IMG/VR virus record: IMGVR_UViG_3300036770_001423 | Span: 30,297 to 94,296 of that record | DNA: 64,000 nucleotides | Strand: one strand, 5' to 3' | Source: a virus | Shown here: in pieces, positions 23,364 to 31,409 of the stretch | Position numbering within the stretch: the stretch's first letter is position 1 | Layout of the letters: each line of letters begins with the position of its first letter | Position numbers and translations under genes: made by a program | The notes under the pieces: model-generated | What the model was told of the DNA's origin: nothing | Seen by the model: only the letters and a program-made list of their open reading frames with translations | The model's database searches: none

Positions 23364-24242
23364 ATGATTAAACAACCGATGTTGGCGAACAGCGAAATTC
23401 CGAACTTATACGAAGATGTAAAATACCCTTGCTACATTCAACCAAAATTGGATGGAATCCGTTGTCTTGCTATTAATGGTGTAGCTTATAGTCGTAAGAT
23501 GAAACCAATCCCAAATCAATACGTGCAGAAAGTGTTTAAGGAACTAAACCTACACGGATTAGACGGTGAGTTGATGGTTTATGGAGATTTTAATTCTGTG
23601 CAATCTGCAATCATGTCAGAAGATGGTGAACCTGAGTTCTACCTAGCAGTGTATGATTACTGGGACAGCGATCTTTCATGTAAAGACAGAATGAATATTT
23701 ATATAACTAAAGTGCTTGAGATTAATAGACCATTGTTTGTGAAACGTGTTATTACTGACGTCGCACATACACCAGAGGAAGCGGAACGTGCTGTAGCTAA
23801 ATATGTGTCGCAAGGTTACGAAGGTGGTATCTTACGTTCACTGAGTGGTCGATATAAACAAGGACGATCTACGTTCAAGGAAGGCTTCTTGTTAAAGCTG
23901 AAAAGCTTTCACGATTCCGAAGCTGTAGTAATTGGTTTTGAAGAAAAGATGTCCAATGAAAATGCTCTTGAAACAGATGAACGAGGCTACGCCAAACGTT
24001 CAAGTAAGAAAGAAGGTATGGTTCCAGCAAACACACTAGGTTCTTTACAAGTAGATTGGAACGGTGTAGTATTCAACATCGGTAGCGGATTCACTGATAT
24101 TCAACGTAAAGAGATTTGGGACAACAAAGAAAGTTATCTTGGTAAGTTGGCTAACTTCAGTTATCAAGAGCTTACTAAATATGGTGTTCCCCGTTTCCCT
24201 GTATGGCGCGGATTTCGCAGTGAATTAGATATGAGCAATTAA
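23364..24242 (+). CDS. ATP-dependent DNA ligase
   Basis: The 292-residue protein has the nucleotidyltransferase motifs of ATP ligases: motif I QPKLDGIRC with Lys28 as the AMP-accepting residue, LDGELMVYG (motif III), YEGGILRS (motif IV) and LLKLKSF (motif V). Its length matches small phage ligases with a catalytic core and OB fold. It joins Okazaki fragments and nicks during phage replication. A clean GGAGAAAATTT site sits before the ATG. Confidence 0.92.
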   Translation: MIKQPMLANSEIPNLYEDVKYPCYIQPKLDGIRCLAINGVAYSRKMKPIPNQYVQKVFKELNLHGLDGELMVYGDFNSVQSAIMSEDGEPEFYLAVYDYWDSDLSCKDRMNIYITKVLEINRPLFVKRVITDVAHTPEEAERAVAKYVSQGYEGGILRSLSGRYKQGRSTFKEGFLLKLKSFHDSEAVVIGFEEKMSNENALETDERGYAKRSSKKEGMVPANTLGSLQVDWNGVVFNIGSGFTDIQRKEIWDNKESYLGKLANFSYQELTKYGVPRFPVWRGFRSELDMSN

Positions 24243-24263
24243 TAAATTATTGAGGAGTAGTAG

Positions 24264-24464
24264 ATGGGTTATTATGATATTGCAGGGTATGACAATTGGA
24301 AGTGTGACGATGTAGTTGGGCAATTAGCTTGGGATGAAATCTATTTGCAAGAATGGGCTGAGAGTTTAATTCGACAGGATAACCCTTGGATGGATGAAGA
24401 ATCTATCACAGCGTTGGCTCAACACAGGTTAGAAACAGGTTACTATGATGACATTGATTTCTAA
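24264..24464 (+). CDS. hypothetical protein, 66 aa
   Basis: An acidic, Trp-rich protein (GYDNWKCDDVVGQLAWDEIYLQEW) with no recognised family. TTGAGGAGTAGTAG precedes the ATG. It overlaps the next gene. Confidence 0.65.
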   Translation: MGYYDIAGYDNWKCDDVVGQLAWDEIYLQEWAESLIRQDNPWMDEESITALAQHRLETGYYDDIDF

Positions 24465-24663
24465 TATTACAATCATCGTATTTTATTTCAGTTGCGCTGT
24501 ATTTGTCAGCGTACTAGACTTTGAATGGAGTGAAGACGCTGATAACCCAAAAGCATACTGGAAGTATTTGTTAGTTAATTTAGTGACATGGTGGATTACT
24601 ATCTTGATATTGACAGGAAGATTTGTAAGATTTATTAAACGACAACATAGGAGAAAGAAATGA
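24445..24663 (+). CDS. membrane protein, 72 aa
   Basis: Two transmembrane helices (ITIIVFYFSCAVFVSVL and YLLVNLVTWWITILILTG) and a very basic cytoplasmic tail (RFIKRQHRRKK). The start overlaps the preceding stop by 20 bases; it may begin at the second of two adjacent ATGs. No family is recognised. Confidence 0.65.
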   Translation: MMTLISNITIIVFYFSCAVFVSVLDFEWSEDADNPKAYWKYLLVNLVTWWITILILTGRFVRFIKRQHRRKK

Positions 24664-24860
24664 GTGAAGAATTAAAAATGCCAGTCAATACTCCTGAGTT
24701 TACGGTAGGTATAATTGGTAATTGCTACGGCGATCTTAGAGTGAAAGTTGTTGATGGACAAGCTTACTGGGATATTGACGGTTTTGGTAGTATTAACTGG
24801 GAGAAAATCCCTGACTATTTATACTTCGCATTAGTTAAATTTGAAGGAGAGAACAAATGA
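24660..24860 (+). CDS. hypothetical protein, 66 aa
   Basis: A small beta-rich protein (FTVGIIGNCYGDLRVKVVDGQAYW), coupled by ATGA to both neighbours. No family is recognised. Confidence 0.6.
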   Translation: MSEELKMPVNTPEFTVGIIGNCYGDLRVKVVDGQAYWDIDGFGSINWEKIPDYLYFALVKFEGENK

Positions 24861-25003
24861 ACGTATTTTTAAAGTTAGACCCAGACCAAGTGGAATCAAT
24901 TGTCCGTAATGATTTGATTGAGATGTACAAACTGACTGACGACCTTGAAGTGAAGCAAGCTTTATACAAAGTGATTGATTACTACAGTACTCGTGATCAA
25001 TAG
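24857..25003 (+). CDS. hypothetical protein, 48 aa
   Basis: A helical, charged peptide (VESIVRNDLIEMYKLTDDLE) with AAGGAGAGAACAA before its ATG and ATGA overlap with the preceding gene. No family is recognised. Confidence 0.6.
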   Translation: MNVFLKLDPDQVESIVRNDLIEMYKLTDDLEVKQALYKVIDYYSTRDQ

Positions 25004-25017
25004 GACGAATTTAACGC

Positions 25018-25059
25018 TTGACAACAATAGCCACGAGGATTAGAATATCTCTCGTGGCT
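25018..25059 (+). promoter_or_regulatory. promoter embedded in an inverted repeat
   Basis: TTGACA (25018-25023), 17 bp and TAGAAT (25041-25046). The arms AGCCACGAG (25029-25037) and CTCGTGGCT (25051-25059) flank the -10 box. A transcript starting here begins inside the second arm, so only read-through RNA forms the hairpin. Confidence 0.75.
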
Positions 25060-25079
25060 TAATTATTTGGGAGAAACTA

Positions 25080-25604
25080 ATGTTATTATTTTTGAAAACT
25101 TACTGGAAGACTATCGCTATTGTGCTATTACTCGTTCTAACGAACGTAGCGACATATCAGCGAACATCCTTGCATGTGAATACACAATGGGAATTGAAGT
25201 GGAGTGAGGCGAATACTGAGGCTTTACATGCTACAATTGACCAGCAGAAGTCGGAATTACTTAAACAACAACAACTGATTAAGGAGAAAACAAAGAATGA
25301 ACAATATTACAAACAAGAGCAAGCTAAGCTTGACATTGCTTTTACTGAGCTGTCTACTGAACATGAGTTGCTCCTCAAAACCCTTGATTCAATGTCCGAA
25401 GGTGGAGAAGATGCTAGTGCCGGAGTTAACCGTGAACGGGCATCCGAAGCTACCACATCCATTGTGCGAGCCGAGTTGCTCCGATGGAGTGTCCAAGCAA
25501 ATGAAATTCTATCGAAAGAAGCTGACTCACTCAGATTGAGCAATACAACTTGTGTTAATGAGTATAATTCAGTAAAGAGTGTAATTAATGGAGAGAAACA
25601 ATGA
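25080..25604 (+). CDS. inner-membrane spanin subunit (Rz-like)
   Basis: The 174-residue protein has one N-terminal transmembrane helix (TIAIVLLLVLTNVATYQ, residues ~11-27) and a long coiled-coil periplasmic domain rich in Gln/Lys/Glu (IDQQKSELLKQQQLIKEKTKN), the plan of an i-spanin. A lipoprotein gene is embedded in the +1 frame inside it, as in lambda Rz/Rz1. Together they would fuse inner and outer membranes in the last step of lysis. No endolysin is recognised next to it. Confidence 0.85.
   Translation: MLLFLKTYWKTIAIVLLLVLTNVATYQRTSLHVNTQWELKWSEANTEALHATIDQQKSELLKQQQLIKEKTKNEQYYKQEQAKLDIAFTELSTEHELLLKTLDSMSEGGEDASAGVNRERASEATTSIVRAELLRWSVQANEILSKEADSLRLSNTTCVNEYNSVKSVINGEKQ
25297..25539 (+). 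CDS. outer-membrane spanin lipoprotein (Rz1-like), embedded in Rz
   Basis: The 80-residue product lies wholly inside the Rz-like gene in another frame. It has a basic N-terminus, a hydrophobic stretch and a lipobox (LTLLLLSC, lipidated Cys at ~19; a second candidate is Cys25). A Pro-rich mature part follows (KPLIQCPKVEKMLVPELTV, HPKLPHPLCEPS), as in Rz1. AAGGAGAAAACAAAG precedes its ATG, so it has its own ribosome site. Confidence 0.85.
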   Translation: MNNITNKSKLSLTLLLLSCLLNMSCSSKPLIQCPKVEKMLVPELTVNGHPKLPHPLCEPSCSDGVSKQMKFYRKKLTHSD

Positions 25605-26152
25605 AGATTTACACAGGGATTGGTAGTAGGGAAGTTCCTGAAAATGTACAGAACGCAATGTCGCAGGAAGCTTATTTCTTAGCTAGTCAAGGCTATACGC
25701 TGCGCTCTGGTGGTGCTAAAGGTAGCGATGCAATGTTTCAATGGGGACATGAATCTTATTATCGAGATGAAGATTTATCTATTACTAACGAGGAAATCTA
25801 TATTCCTTGGGTGAATTTCAAGATGGATCATTTTCTGGATACACACAATAATATTATCCCTAAGCATCTACTTGGTAAGTGTATGGAGATTGCTTCAGAA
25901 GTACATCCTTACTGGGAGCGCTGCTCTGTTGGAGCTAAGAAACTACATGCCCGTAATGTCTGTCAGGTGTTGGGGAATAATCTTGACACTCCTTCGGATT
26001 TTGTGTTATTTTATGCTAAAGAATTGAATGGTGTTGTGCAAGGAGGGACGGCTACTGCTGTGCATTTAGCAAGGTTACACGGTATCCCAACAATCAATAT
26101 GTTCTTCGATGATTGGGAAGATAAATTAGAATTTGAAGTGAGGAGAAAATAA
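25601..26152 (+). CDS. SLOG/DprA-like Rossmann protein
   Basis: The 183-residue protein shows the SLOG superfamily pattern. The first strand MKIYTGIGSREVPE is followed by GYTLRSGGAKGSDAMFQWG (~residues 33-51, the GGxxGxD nucleotide-binding loop) and by a C-terminal GVVQGGTATAVHLARLHGIPTINM strand-helix that completes the fold. Such proteins bind nucleotides or nucleotide-derived signals; phage copies have no firmly known role. It is coupled to the spanin gene by overlap and is followed by an unknown 300-residue gene. Confidence 0.75.
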   Translation: MKIYTGIGSREVPENVQNAMSQEAYFLASQGYTLRSGGAKGSDAMFQWGHESYYRDEDLSITNEEIYIPWVNFKMDHFLDTHNNIIPKHLLGKCMEIASEVHPYWERCSVGAKKLHARNVCQVLGNNLDTPSDFVLFYAKELNGVVQGGTATAVHLARLHGIPTINMFFDDWEDKLEFEVRRK

Positions 26153-27055
26153 ATGACATTTAAAATTGAAAACTTAAAAGATTTTGAAGCTGTACAAGCG
26201 GGTGATACACTGATTATTCAAGTACCTCATCGCTGGGGTGGTTACATGGTGGGTAATCGTCAATTGAATGGTACACAAATCACAATCAATAAAGATGAAA
26301 CCTTGTACACATACACAGCACCACAACGCACATGGGTTAAAACAATCCTGAAAGATGGTACTGAGCTTTCTGCACAAGAAGTGAATAAGATCCACAATCA
26401 GTATTACGATGACGATGAAGAAAAGATGGTGTATCCTTCTTTGAAAGAAGAATTCGCACATCGGGAACGTCTGCTAGAGATTAGCGAAGGCGAGAAAGTA
26501 TATCTGGAAGAAGAAGCCATTCTCACTCCAGTAGAATACACAATTGTCGGTGAACTGAAAGACACAGGTAATCCTTTTGTAGAAACTGCTGTGTCATACG
26601 GCAAAGGTCGTTTCTCTACAAGTGACAACAGCTTCTTTAAGCTAAATGTATCGAAAGTGATTGGTGATACACTGAAGAAATTTGCCGCTGAAGCTGACTT
26701 ACCGTTTACAGCCAGCTCTCACAGCGGTTATAAGTATGCTAAAATTAAAGGTGATTACGTAATCACAAGTGGTAAATGGTACCACATGGCAGAGAAGTGC
26801 TTTAAGTATTTCCCATCATTGCAAGATGCACAGAAATATGAGAATGATATTCGTAGTGAGCTGCATAGTTACCTTGCCGCTAAGTTTAATATGACAGTTA
26901 TTGGTAAGTTTGTTGCTGCTGAAATCTTTGCTGATTTACAAGCTATCCTGAAGAAAGTGGAAGGGTTGGATGTTATGCGTAAAGCACAAGACAATAAGCA
27001 ATACACGAAGAATGCTATTAATGCTTTGATGAAGAAACTAGGAGAAGTGAAATGA
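26153..27055 (+). CDS. hypothetical protein, 300 aa
   Basis: No family is recognised. The N-terminal ~110 residues look like a small beta domain (GDTLIIQVPHRWGGYMVGNRQL). The middle (KGRFSTSDNSFFKLNVSKVIGDTLKKFA, ITSGKWYHMAEKCFKYFPS) is mixed, and the C-terminus is helical and basic (KAQDNKQYTKNAINALMKKLGEVK). It starts one base after the SLOG-like stop and overlaps the next gene, so it belongs to the same operon. Confidence 0.7.
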   Translation: MTFKIENLKDFEAVQAGDTLIIQVPHRWGGYMVGNRQLNGTQITINKDETLYTYTAPQRTWVKTILKDGTELSAQEVNKIHNQYYDDDEEKMVYPSLKEEFAHRERLLEISEGEKVYLEEEAILTPVEYTIVGELKDTGNPFVETAVSYGKGRFSTSDNSFFKLNVSKVIGDTLKKFAAEADLPFTASSHSGYKYAKIKGDYVITSGKWYHMAEKCFKYFPSLQDAQKYENDIRSELHSYLAAKFNMTVIGKFVAAEIFADLQAILKKVEGLDVMRKAQDNKQYTKNAINALMKKLGEVK

Positions 27056-27279
27056 CCAAGAAAATAGTTATCAAATATACAACAGCCGAACATGACTGTG
27101 AAACTTGTGGTGGCACTTGGGAAGAATCTTATCAGTTATTATGCAAGGACGTTGTGATTGGTAATGAAGCACATGCTTACTGTTTTGGTTGCGAAAATAC
27201 ATCACTAAAAGATGCGTTAATGCAATTCCTTGAGCATGAAGGTTATAAGATAGAATTCGACGGAGACTACTATGACTAA
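27052..27279 (+). CDS. small zinc-binding-like protein, 75 aa
   Basis: Two Cys pairs (DCETCGGTWEE, residues ~15-24, and CFGCENTS, ~44-51) suggest a zinc ribbon. A lone Cys lies between. It is coupled by overlap to both neighbours. No family is recognised. Confidence 0.6.
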   Translation: MTKKIVIKYTTAEHDCETCGGTWEESYQLLCKDVVIGNEAHAYCFGCENTSLKDALMQFLEHEGYKIEFDGDYYD

Positions 27280-27469
27280 ATTCAAAGTAGGTGATAGAGT
27301 GAAATGGAAAGATAAGCCTTTCCTTTCTAATGGGTGTGTTCTGAAAGTGGTGACATCACCTTTCGGTGGTCACTATTACATCATCAGAACAGATGAATAT
27401 GCGCCAAACGAATATGCCTATAACACAGATGAATTATTGGCTTGGTCTAATGATATTGAGAAGGAGTAG
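27272..27469 (+). CDS. KOW/SH3-like small protein
   Basis: The 65-residue sequence begins MTKFKVGDRVKWKDKPF, the start of a small SH3-like barrel of the kind also seen at 47545. Aromatic and glycine positions (GGHYYIIRTDEY) support a barrel. Function unknown. Confidence 0.6.
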   Translation: MTKFKVGDRVKWKDKPFLSNGCVLKVVTSPFGGHYYIIRTDEYAPNEYAYNTDELLAWSNDIEKE

Positions 27470-27471
27470 AT

Positions 27472-27678
27472 ATGTGGTACGTAAAACATAAACATAGTCC
27501 AGATGACTATTACGACATCTTTCTTGATGAGGAAGCTGATGAATGGGTGTGCTATGCTTCTCCTGACAAGTATTATGCACCCTACTACGAAACACAAGAA
27601 GCTGCACAGAAAGACATTGACAGATTATGCGAAGTTGGTGTATTCTTAGTGCCAGTATTTGAACAAGAGGGGAATTGA
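27472..27678 (+). CDS. hypothetical protein, 68 aa
   Basis: Acidic and Tyr/Asp-rich (HSPDDYYDIFLDEEADEWVCYAS), with AAGGAGTAGAT before the ATG. No family is recognised. Confidence 0.6.
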   Translation: MWYVKHKHSPDDYYDIFLDEEADEWVCYASPDKYYAPYYETQEAAQKDIDRLCEVGVFLVPVFEQEGN

Positions 27679-27680
27679 TT

Positions 27681-27881
27681 ATGTTTGTAAAAGTTAAAAA
27701 TATGGAACACATGAATGATATAGACGCACCTTATGGTTTAGTTCAAGTTAAGAATATTTGCTACATTGGTCAACATTTATCAGATAACACTTATGCTTTA
27801 TCATTAGTCAATGGACGCACATTCTTAACTGACCAAGAAGGTTATGATAAAATCTTAAAGATTATTGATGTGGAGGAATAA
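27681..27881 (+). CDS. hypothetical protein, 66 aa
   Basis: The start (MFVKVKNMEHMNDID) was chosen at the ATG nine bases after AGGGGAATTG; a TTG two codons earlier is possible. A small beta-rich protein (GLVQVKNICYIGQHLSDNTY) of LytTR- or SH3-like look without a firm match. Confidence 0.6.
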   Translation: MFVKVKNMEHMNDIDAPYGLVQVKNICYIGQHLSDNTYALSLVNGRTFLTDQEGYDKILKIIDVEE

Positions 27882-27883
27882 TT

Positions 27884-28102
27884 ATGGATTTATTTATTTT
27901 ATATGTTCTACCTGCTTTACTTACAATCGTGATATGTGGTATTGATTCCTACCGGAGAGGTGCCGTTACGGTCGGTGAGGTGGTAGGTACTGTAATACTT
28001 GCTGTAATACCGATATTTAATATTCTTTTCGTAATATGGGCTGTTTTGGATGAACTCAGTATGAGGGGATTATTATCTAAAACACTTTGGAAAAAGAAAT
28101 AG
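27884..28102 (+). CDS. membrane protein, 72 aa
   Basis: Two transmembrane helices (LFILYVLPALLTIVICGI and VVGTVILAVIPIFNILFVIW) with a basic C-terminus (KTLWKKK). GGAGGAATAATT precedes the ATG. Function unknown. Confidence 0.65.
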   Translation: MDLFILYVLPALLTIVICGIDSYRRGAVTVGEVVGTVILAVIPIFNILFVIWAVLDELSMRGLLSKTLWKKK

Positions 28103-28123
28103 TAATAATTTGAGGAGAGAAGT

Positions 28124-28321
28124 GTGAGTGATCTATCTGAAATACATACTGAAAGTATTAGCTTGCATTCAGCACAGCAACATTTTGAGAGCAATAAACA
28201 ATTTGAAGAATTTGCTAAGAAGTGGAATTATGATTTATCCACAGATGAAGAAGGGTTCTACACGAATAGCCTTACACAAAGATTGTGGGATTGTTGGGAA
28301 GAAAGTCGGAGGGCGAGATAA
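28124..28321 (+). CDS. hypothetical protein, 65 aa
   Basis: GTG start after GAGGAGAGAAGT. A helical acidic protein (SAQQHFESNKQFEEFAKKWN) ending in a basic SRRAR. The overlapping +1 frame of similar length has no ribosome site and was not taken. It is adjacent to the next gene without a gap. Confidence 0.6.
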   Translation: MSDLSEIHTESISLHSAQQHFESNKQFEEFAKKWNYDLSTDEEGFYTNSLTQRLWDCWEESRRAR

Positions 28322-28525
28322 GTGAATCACATTACAGATCACGACATGAAGAATAAACTTATGCAAGACTTAGAGTTACACATCACCGCATGGAGGGAAG
28401 CTTCAGATAAATCTGAAATTAAATCTCTGCGTGGAGCAATTAGCTATTATTCCACTCCAAACGAAGACGATGAGTATGAGAATAAGTTCCAAACAATGTT
28501 AGCTATTCATGGGATTGTATTATGA
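28322..28525 (+). CDS. hypothetical protein, 67 aa
   Basis: GTG start immediately after the preceding stop, with GGAGGGCGAGATAA as ribosome site. A helical protein (MKNKLMQDLELHITAWREAS). It overlaps the next start by ATGA. No family is recognised. Confidence 0.6.
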   Translation: MNHITDHDMKNKLMQDLELHITAWREASDKSEIKSLRGAISYYSTPNEDDEYENKFQTMLAIHGIVL

Positions 28526-28758
28526 ACAGAAAACAATTCCAGTTATGGTTGGATCAATGGCCTGAAGACACAGAGATTCATGTAGGTATTCAACAATCAG
28601 CACCACCGTATTGTCCTTATGGTGAAGTAGTATATGAGAAGTTCAAAGGAGAACGTTGTGATGATTATGATTATACAGATTTTAATGGGAATACGTGGTT
28701 AAGGGAAGATAGTCCTTATTACAATAAACGAATACTAGAACTTGGAGGGAAAGATTAG
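28522..28758 (+). CDS. hypothetical protein, 78 aa
   Basis: Begins MNRKQFQLWLDQWPEDTEIHVG, a pattern of small phage proteins with a helix then a strand (compare 29217). Acidic and Tyr-rich after that. No family name is known to me. Confidence 0.6.
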   Translation: MNRKQFQLWLDQWPEDTEIHVGIQQSAPPYCPYGEVVYEKFKGERCDDYDYTDFNGNTWLREDSPYYNKRILELGGKD

Positions 28759-29043
28759 ATGTTATTAGACACATTATTTAAAGAAGTAGAACAGCTACAG
28801 AAGATTATCACAATGAATATCGTAGTGTATAGTGATGTTGTGTGGTGCTACACAGACAATGAATTATCCGTCAACACAGACGGTGATGAAGAAGCGTTGT
28901 TTCAGGGTGAAGGTAGTACATACTCTTATGATGTAAGATGTGTTGATGCGTCGGATGACGGCTATGTAATCTTCTATGACGCTAACAATAATTGTGGTAC
29001 GAGAGATACAATTATTGTTAAAGCTAGTGAGCGGAGAGATTAG
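28759..29043 (+). CDS. hypothetical protein, 94 aa
   Basis: A beta-rich acidic protein (MNIVVYSDVVWCYTDNELSVN, YVIFYDANNNCGTRDTIIVKA). No family is recognised. GGAGGGAAAGATTAG precedes the ATG. Confidence 0.6.
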   Translation: MLLDTLFKEVEQLQKIITMNIVVYSDVVWCYTDNELSVNTDGDEEALFQGEGSTYSYDVRCVDASDDGYVIFYDANNNCGTRDTIIVKASERRD

Positions 29044-29044
29044 A

Positions 29045-29230
29045 GTGAAAGATATTATAACCAACATCTTGTCATTTGTATATGGAGTGATAGTAACGCT
29101 TGTACTGGTTATTTGGCCAGTGGATATCAGACACGCAGCGATTATTAAGATGTACAACGAAGGAAAGATTGTCTGCACAACATTAGCTGATGAGTTTATT
29201 TGTAGGGAGGTGGAGAATGACAGTAAGTGA
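29045..29230 (+). CDS. membrane protein, 61 aa
   Basis: The GTG start is one base after the previous stop, with GCGGAGAGATTAGA upstream. One transmembrane helix (ILSFVYGVIVTLVLVIWPV) and a short periplasmic or cytoplasmic tail containing two cysteines. It overlaps the next gene by 14 bases. Confidence 0.6.
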   Translation: MKDIITNILSFVYGVIVTLVLVIWPVDIRHAAIIKMYNEGKIVCTTLADEFICREVENDSK

Positions 29231-29420
29231 ATTGATTGAATTATTAAAAACATATCCACCACATATGTTAGTGGCTGCTGAGATGTACAGTGAACAATAT
29301 CTTGTTACACCTGAAGATATTAGTCTAAAGAGGTTATGTCTCCCTAGACCAGATGGTTGGGTACAGAACTATCGACAAGATAAAGAATCAACAGAGTATG
29401 TTTTGTTCAGGGGAAATTAA
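29217..29420 (+). CDS. hypothetical protein, 67 aa
   Basis: The start (MTVSELIELLKTYPPHMLVAAE) follows GGGAGGTGGAGA. The N-terminal helix followed by 'YPPHMLV' is a recurring pattern in small phage proteins. Function unknown. Confidence 0.65.
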   Translation: MTVSELIELLKTYPPHMLVAAEMYSEQYLVTPEDISLKRLCLPRPDGWVQNYRQDKESTEYVLFRGN

Positions 29421-29479
29421 TGAAACCAACACAAGAACAAACAGGCACATTTGAAGCAGCTATGAAGAAGCCCCGTTAA
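29420..29479 (+). CDS. possible 19-aa peptide at operon end
   Basis: The ATG shares its A with the preceding stop (TAATG) and GGGGAAATTA precedes it. It encodes MKPTQEQTGTFEAAMKKPR and stops inside a weak hairpin (AGCC/GGCT, then TTGTTG). It may be a coupled leader-type peptide or chance. Confidence 0.3.
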   Translation: MKPTQEQTGTFEAAMKKPR

Positions 29480-29492
29480 GTGGCTTTGTTGT
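29467..29492 (+). terminator. weak terminator between converging genes
   Basis: AAGCCCCGTTAAGTGGCTTTGTTG: a short stem (AGCC/GGCT) followed by a T-rich tail, at the point where rightward and leftward genes converge. Confidence 0.4.
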
Positions 29493-29494
29493 AA

Positions 29495-30094
29495 TCACGT
29501 AAGGTCTTTACATGCTTGTAAGAAATCTTCCACAGTAAAATCTTTATTAAACCACTCTAGCTTATATTTACTGTCTTTGAATTTTTCATGTAGAAGCTTT
29601 TCTAAATCTAAGTATCTACCATCCGTACATTCGAAAGTAGCTAACAATTCCACCTCAAAAGGATTACTGGTTCTTATGCTGGATAATCTGCTTTGTATGT
29701 TCTTAGAGTAACCTATCTTATAATAATCCCCGCAACCCAATAAATACACAACCCCGTTTCCTTTCCCAGAATATTTATCGTTAAAGAAATCAGACCCTCT
29801 TTGATTAGGTTTTCTAGTTTTTCTAAAAGCTCCAATGAAAGTAAACCAGACAAACGGCCATTTCAGTTCATATGAACAAGATTGTTCTTTCACATAAGAA
29901 ACGTCATCACACAGTTTAGAGACTAACTTTCTGTCTTTATTGTTCCACGAATCCTTCGGTATTTCGAGAATTTCTTTTAATTTGTCAATATGAATTGCTT
30001 TGGTGCGTTCTCTACCCCAACCAACACGGTACTTTTCTGGGATTTCTCTCAACTCACTTAGGAACCACTGTATTGTTTCATCATCAAAATTCAC
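29495..30094 (-). CDS. T5orf172/MUG113-type GIY-YIG endonuclease
   Basis: The 199-residue protein starts at GTG after GGAGGTTTAA. Residues ~114-185 (GVVYLLGCGDYYKIGYSKNIQSRL ... LATFECTDGRYLDLEKLLHEKF) match the T5orf172/MUG113 branch of GIY-YIG nucleases: VYLL, YKIGYS, R, and the D/E-L-E-K-LH-F helix. The N-terminal ~100 residues are a helical region of unknown role. It is directly downstream of the helicase-like gene, with no gap. It is probably a mobile endonuclease. Confidence 0.75.
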   Translation of the reverse strand: MNFDDETIQWFLSELREIPEKYRVGWGRERTKAIHIDKLKEILEIPKDSWNNKDRKLVSKLCDDVSYVKEQSCSYELKWPFVWFTFIGAFRKTRKPNQRGSDFFNDKYSGKGNGVVYLLGCGDYYKIGYSKNIQSRLSSIRTSNPFEVELLATFECTDGRYLDLEKLLHEKFKDSKYKLEWFNKDFTVEDFLQACKDLT

Positions 30095-31312
30095 TTAAAC
30101 CTCCAACCACTTAATTAATAGATTTCTCATTCGCTCAGACAGAATCAACACCTTCATAGGTTTACCTTGTCTGATTGCACCACGCCAAATAAACTGAATC
30201 ATCTCAGACAGAGCAAACATATCTTCATCTGGTTCAATATTATTAGCTCTTAGGTAATTCACTTCGATAGGGTTCTTAAAAATATTCACAGCATACATAC
30301 ACAAAGAATAATTACGGTAGTTGTTTGTTGCACGAATATTCATAGGAAGGAAAGCGGGCATGTCATCACTAACACCCTTCGTATATCCAGCCCCCTGCAT
30401 ACGCTTCTGGTGGTCTTTGTATGTAGTCCAGAATACCTCGCCAGCCTTAGCCTTATTGGACACAACACAAGAGCGTAGCATAGCTTTATATTTATCTATT
30501 TCTTCTTTCTTAGCTTTCTCAAACCAGCCTTTACTGAGAGTAGTATCTCTTTGCTTCTTAGCATTAGTTGCTCTGTTCTCAATGATGGTTAGATTAGCTC
30601 TAATAGACTTCTTCAGTTCTCCCTCAGACAACAAACCAAGGTTGTTGTTATCTACAACAGTGTATGGTATGTTATTCAGCTCTAACCAACATCTCATATC
30701 ACTACCATGAAACAAGTAAGTGAGAATCCACACTTCCTTTAATTCAGACAACAGGCGAGGAGGATACTCAAACATAAGGAATGTATCAGCATAGCAGTAA
30801 ACAACACCAAGACTGCACAAACTGCGAACAAAAGAATATCTACCATCGTGCTCTGGATATTCAGCTTCATTCCAACTAAGCTGATTACGTTTATCTGGAT
30901 TAATCAAAACCATACCAGATTTAAGCAAATCTCTTGTATCAGAAGGAACCAAACTTCTATCTAATAAACCAACACAACTAAGAGCTTCATCAATCACCAG
31001 TGTATATTGTTTATCTACCAACATATCAACTATCTGCACAGTAAGGTTTTGGAATAGTGCATGAGTAGAAGCAATATTCTTACCCTCGAATATCAACATC
31101 TTTAAATCACCTATCTTACCTCTACCTTTGTTCTCTGGTGTATAGAAATCTAATTCTGGTAATTCCTTTGGTACACGTTCATCAATCTCAGAGAGGAACG
31201 GAGTGATGTATAAGAACCTAGCTTCTGGGTTCTCTTTAGCTTTCTGTCTAATCAACTCAAACATCTTAGTGGACTTACCTGTACCACACATACTATCAAT
31301 AACATTAATCAA
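30095..31312 (-). CDS. helicase-like P-loop NTPase
   Basis: The TTG start was chosen because AAGGAG lies a few bases upstream; the longer ATG frame begins before that site. The 405-residue product opens with LINVIDSMCGTGKSTKMFEL (Walker A, lysine ~13), has TLVIDEALSC (Walker B with DE, ~106-116) and ends with MIQFIWRGAIRQGKPMKVLILSERM (~375-398), like the arginine-finger motif VI of SF1/SF2 helicases. The middle is divergent. It is probably a DNA or RNA helicase or translocase. It is the only large gene next to the candidate origin, and is transcribed away from it. Confidence 0.7.
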   Translation of the reverse strand: MINVIDSMCGTGKSTKMFELIRQKAKENPEARFLYITPFLSEIDERVPKELPELDFYTPENKGRGKIGDLKMLIFEGKNIASTHALFQNLTVQIVDMLVDKQYTLVIDEALSCVGLLDRSLVPSDTRDLLKSGMVLINPDKRNQLSWNEAEYPEHDGRYSFVRSLCSLGVVYCYADTFLMFEYPPRLLSELKEVWILTYLFHGSDMRCWLELNNIPYTVVDNNNLGLLSEGELKKSIRANLTIIENRATNAKKQRDTTLSKGWFEKAKKEEIDKYKAMLRSCVVSNKAKAGEVFWTTYKDHQKRMQGAGYTKGVSDDMPAFLPMNIRATNNYRNYSLCMYAVNIFKNPIEVNYLRANNIEPDEDMFALSEMIQFIWRGAIRQGKPMKVLILSERMRNLLIKWLEV

Positions 31313-31380
31313 AATATACTCCTTAAGGGGACAAAATACCATAGGGAAATCTAATGAATTTAATCACCCTATACCCTAAT

Positions 31381-31408
31381 AGTATACCATGTTTCTTATT
31401 AATTGCAA
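31381..31408 (-). promoter_or_regulatory. extended -10 promoter, leftward
   Basis: On the minus strand, TTGCAA (31403-31408), a 16 bp spacer ending in TGG and TATACT (31381-31386): an extended -10 promoter for the helicase-like gene. Confidence 0.65.
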
Positions 31409-31409
31409 G

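Noticed and set aside
28128-28325. 65-residue ORF in the +1 frame over 28124-28321
   Set aside because: It starts at a poorer site without a ribosome-binding sequence and is fully overlapped by the GTG-started gene with GAGGAGAGAAGT.
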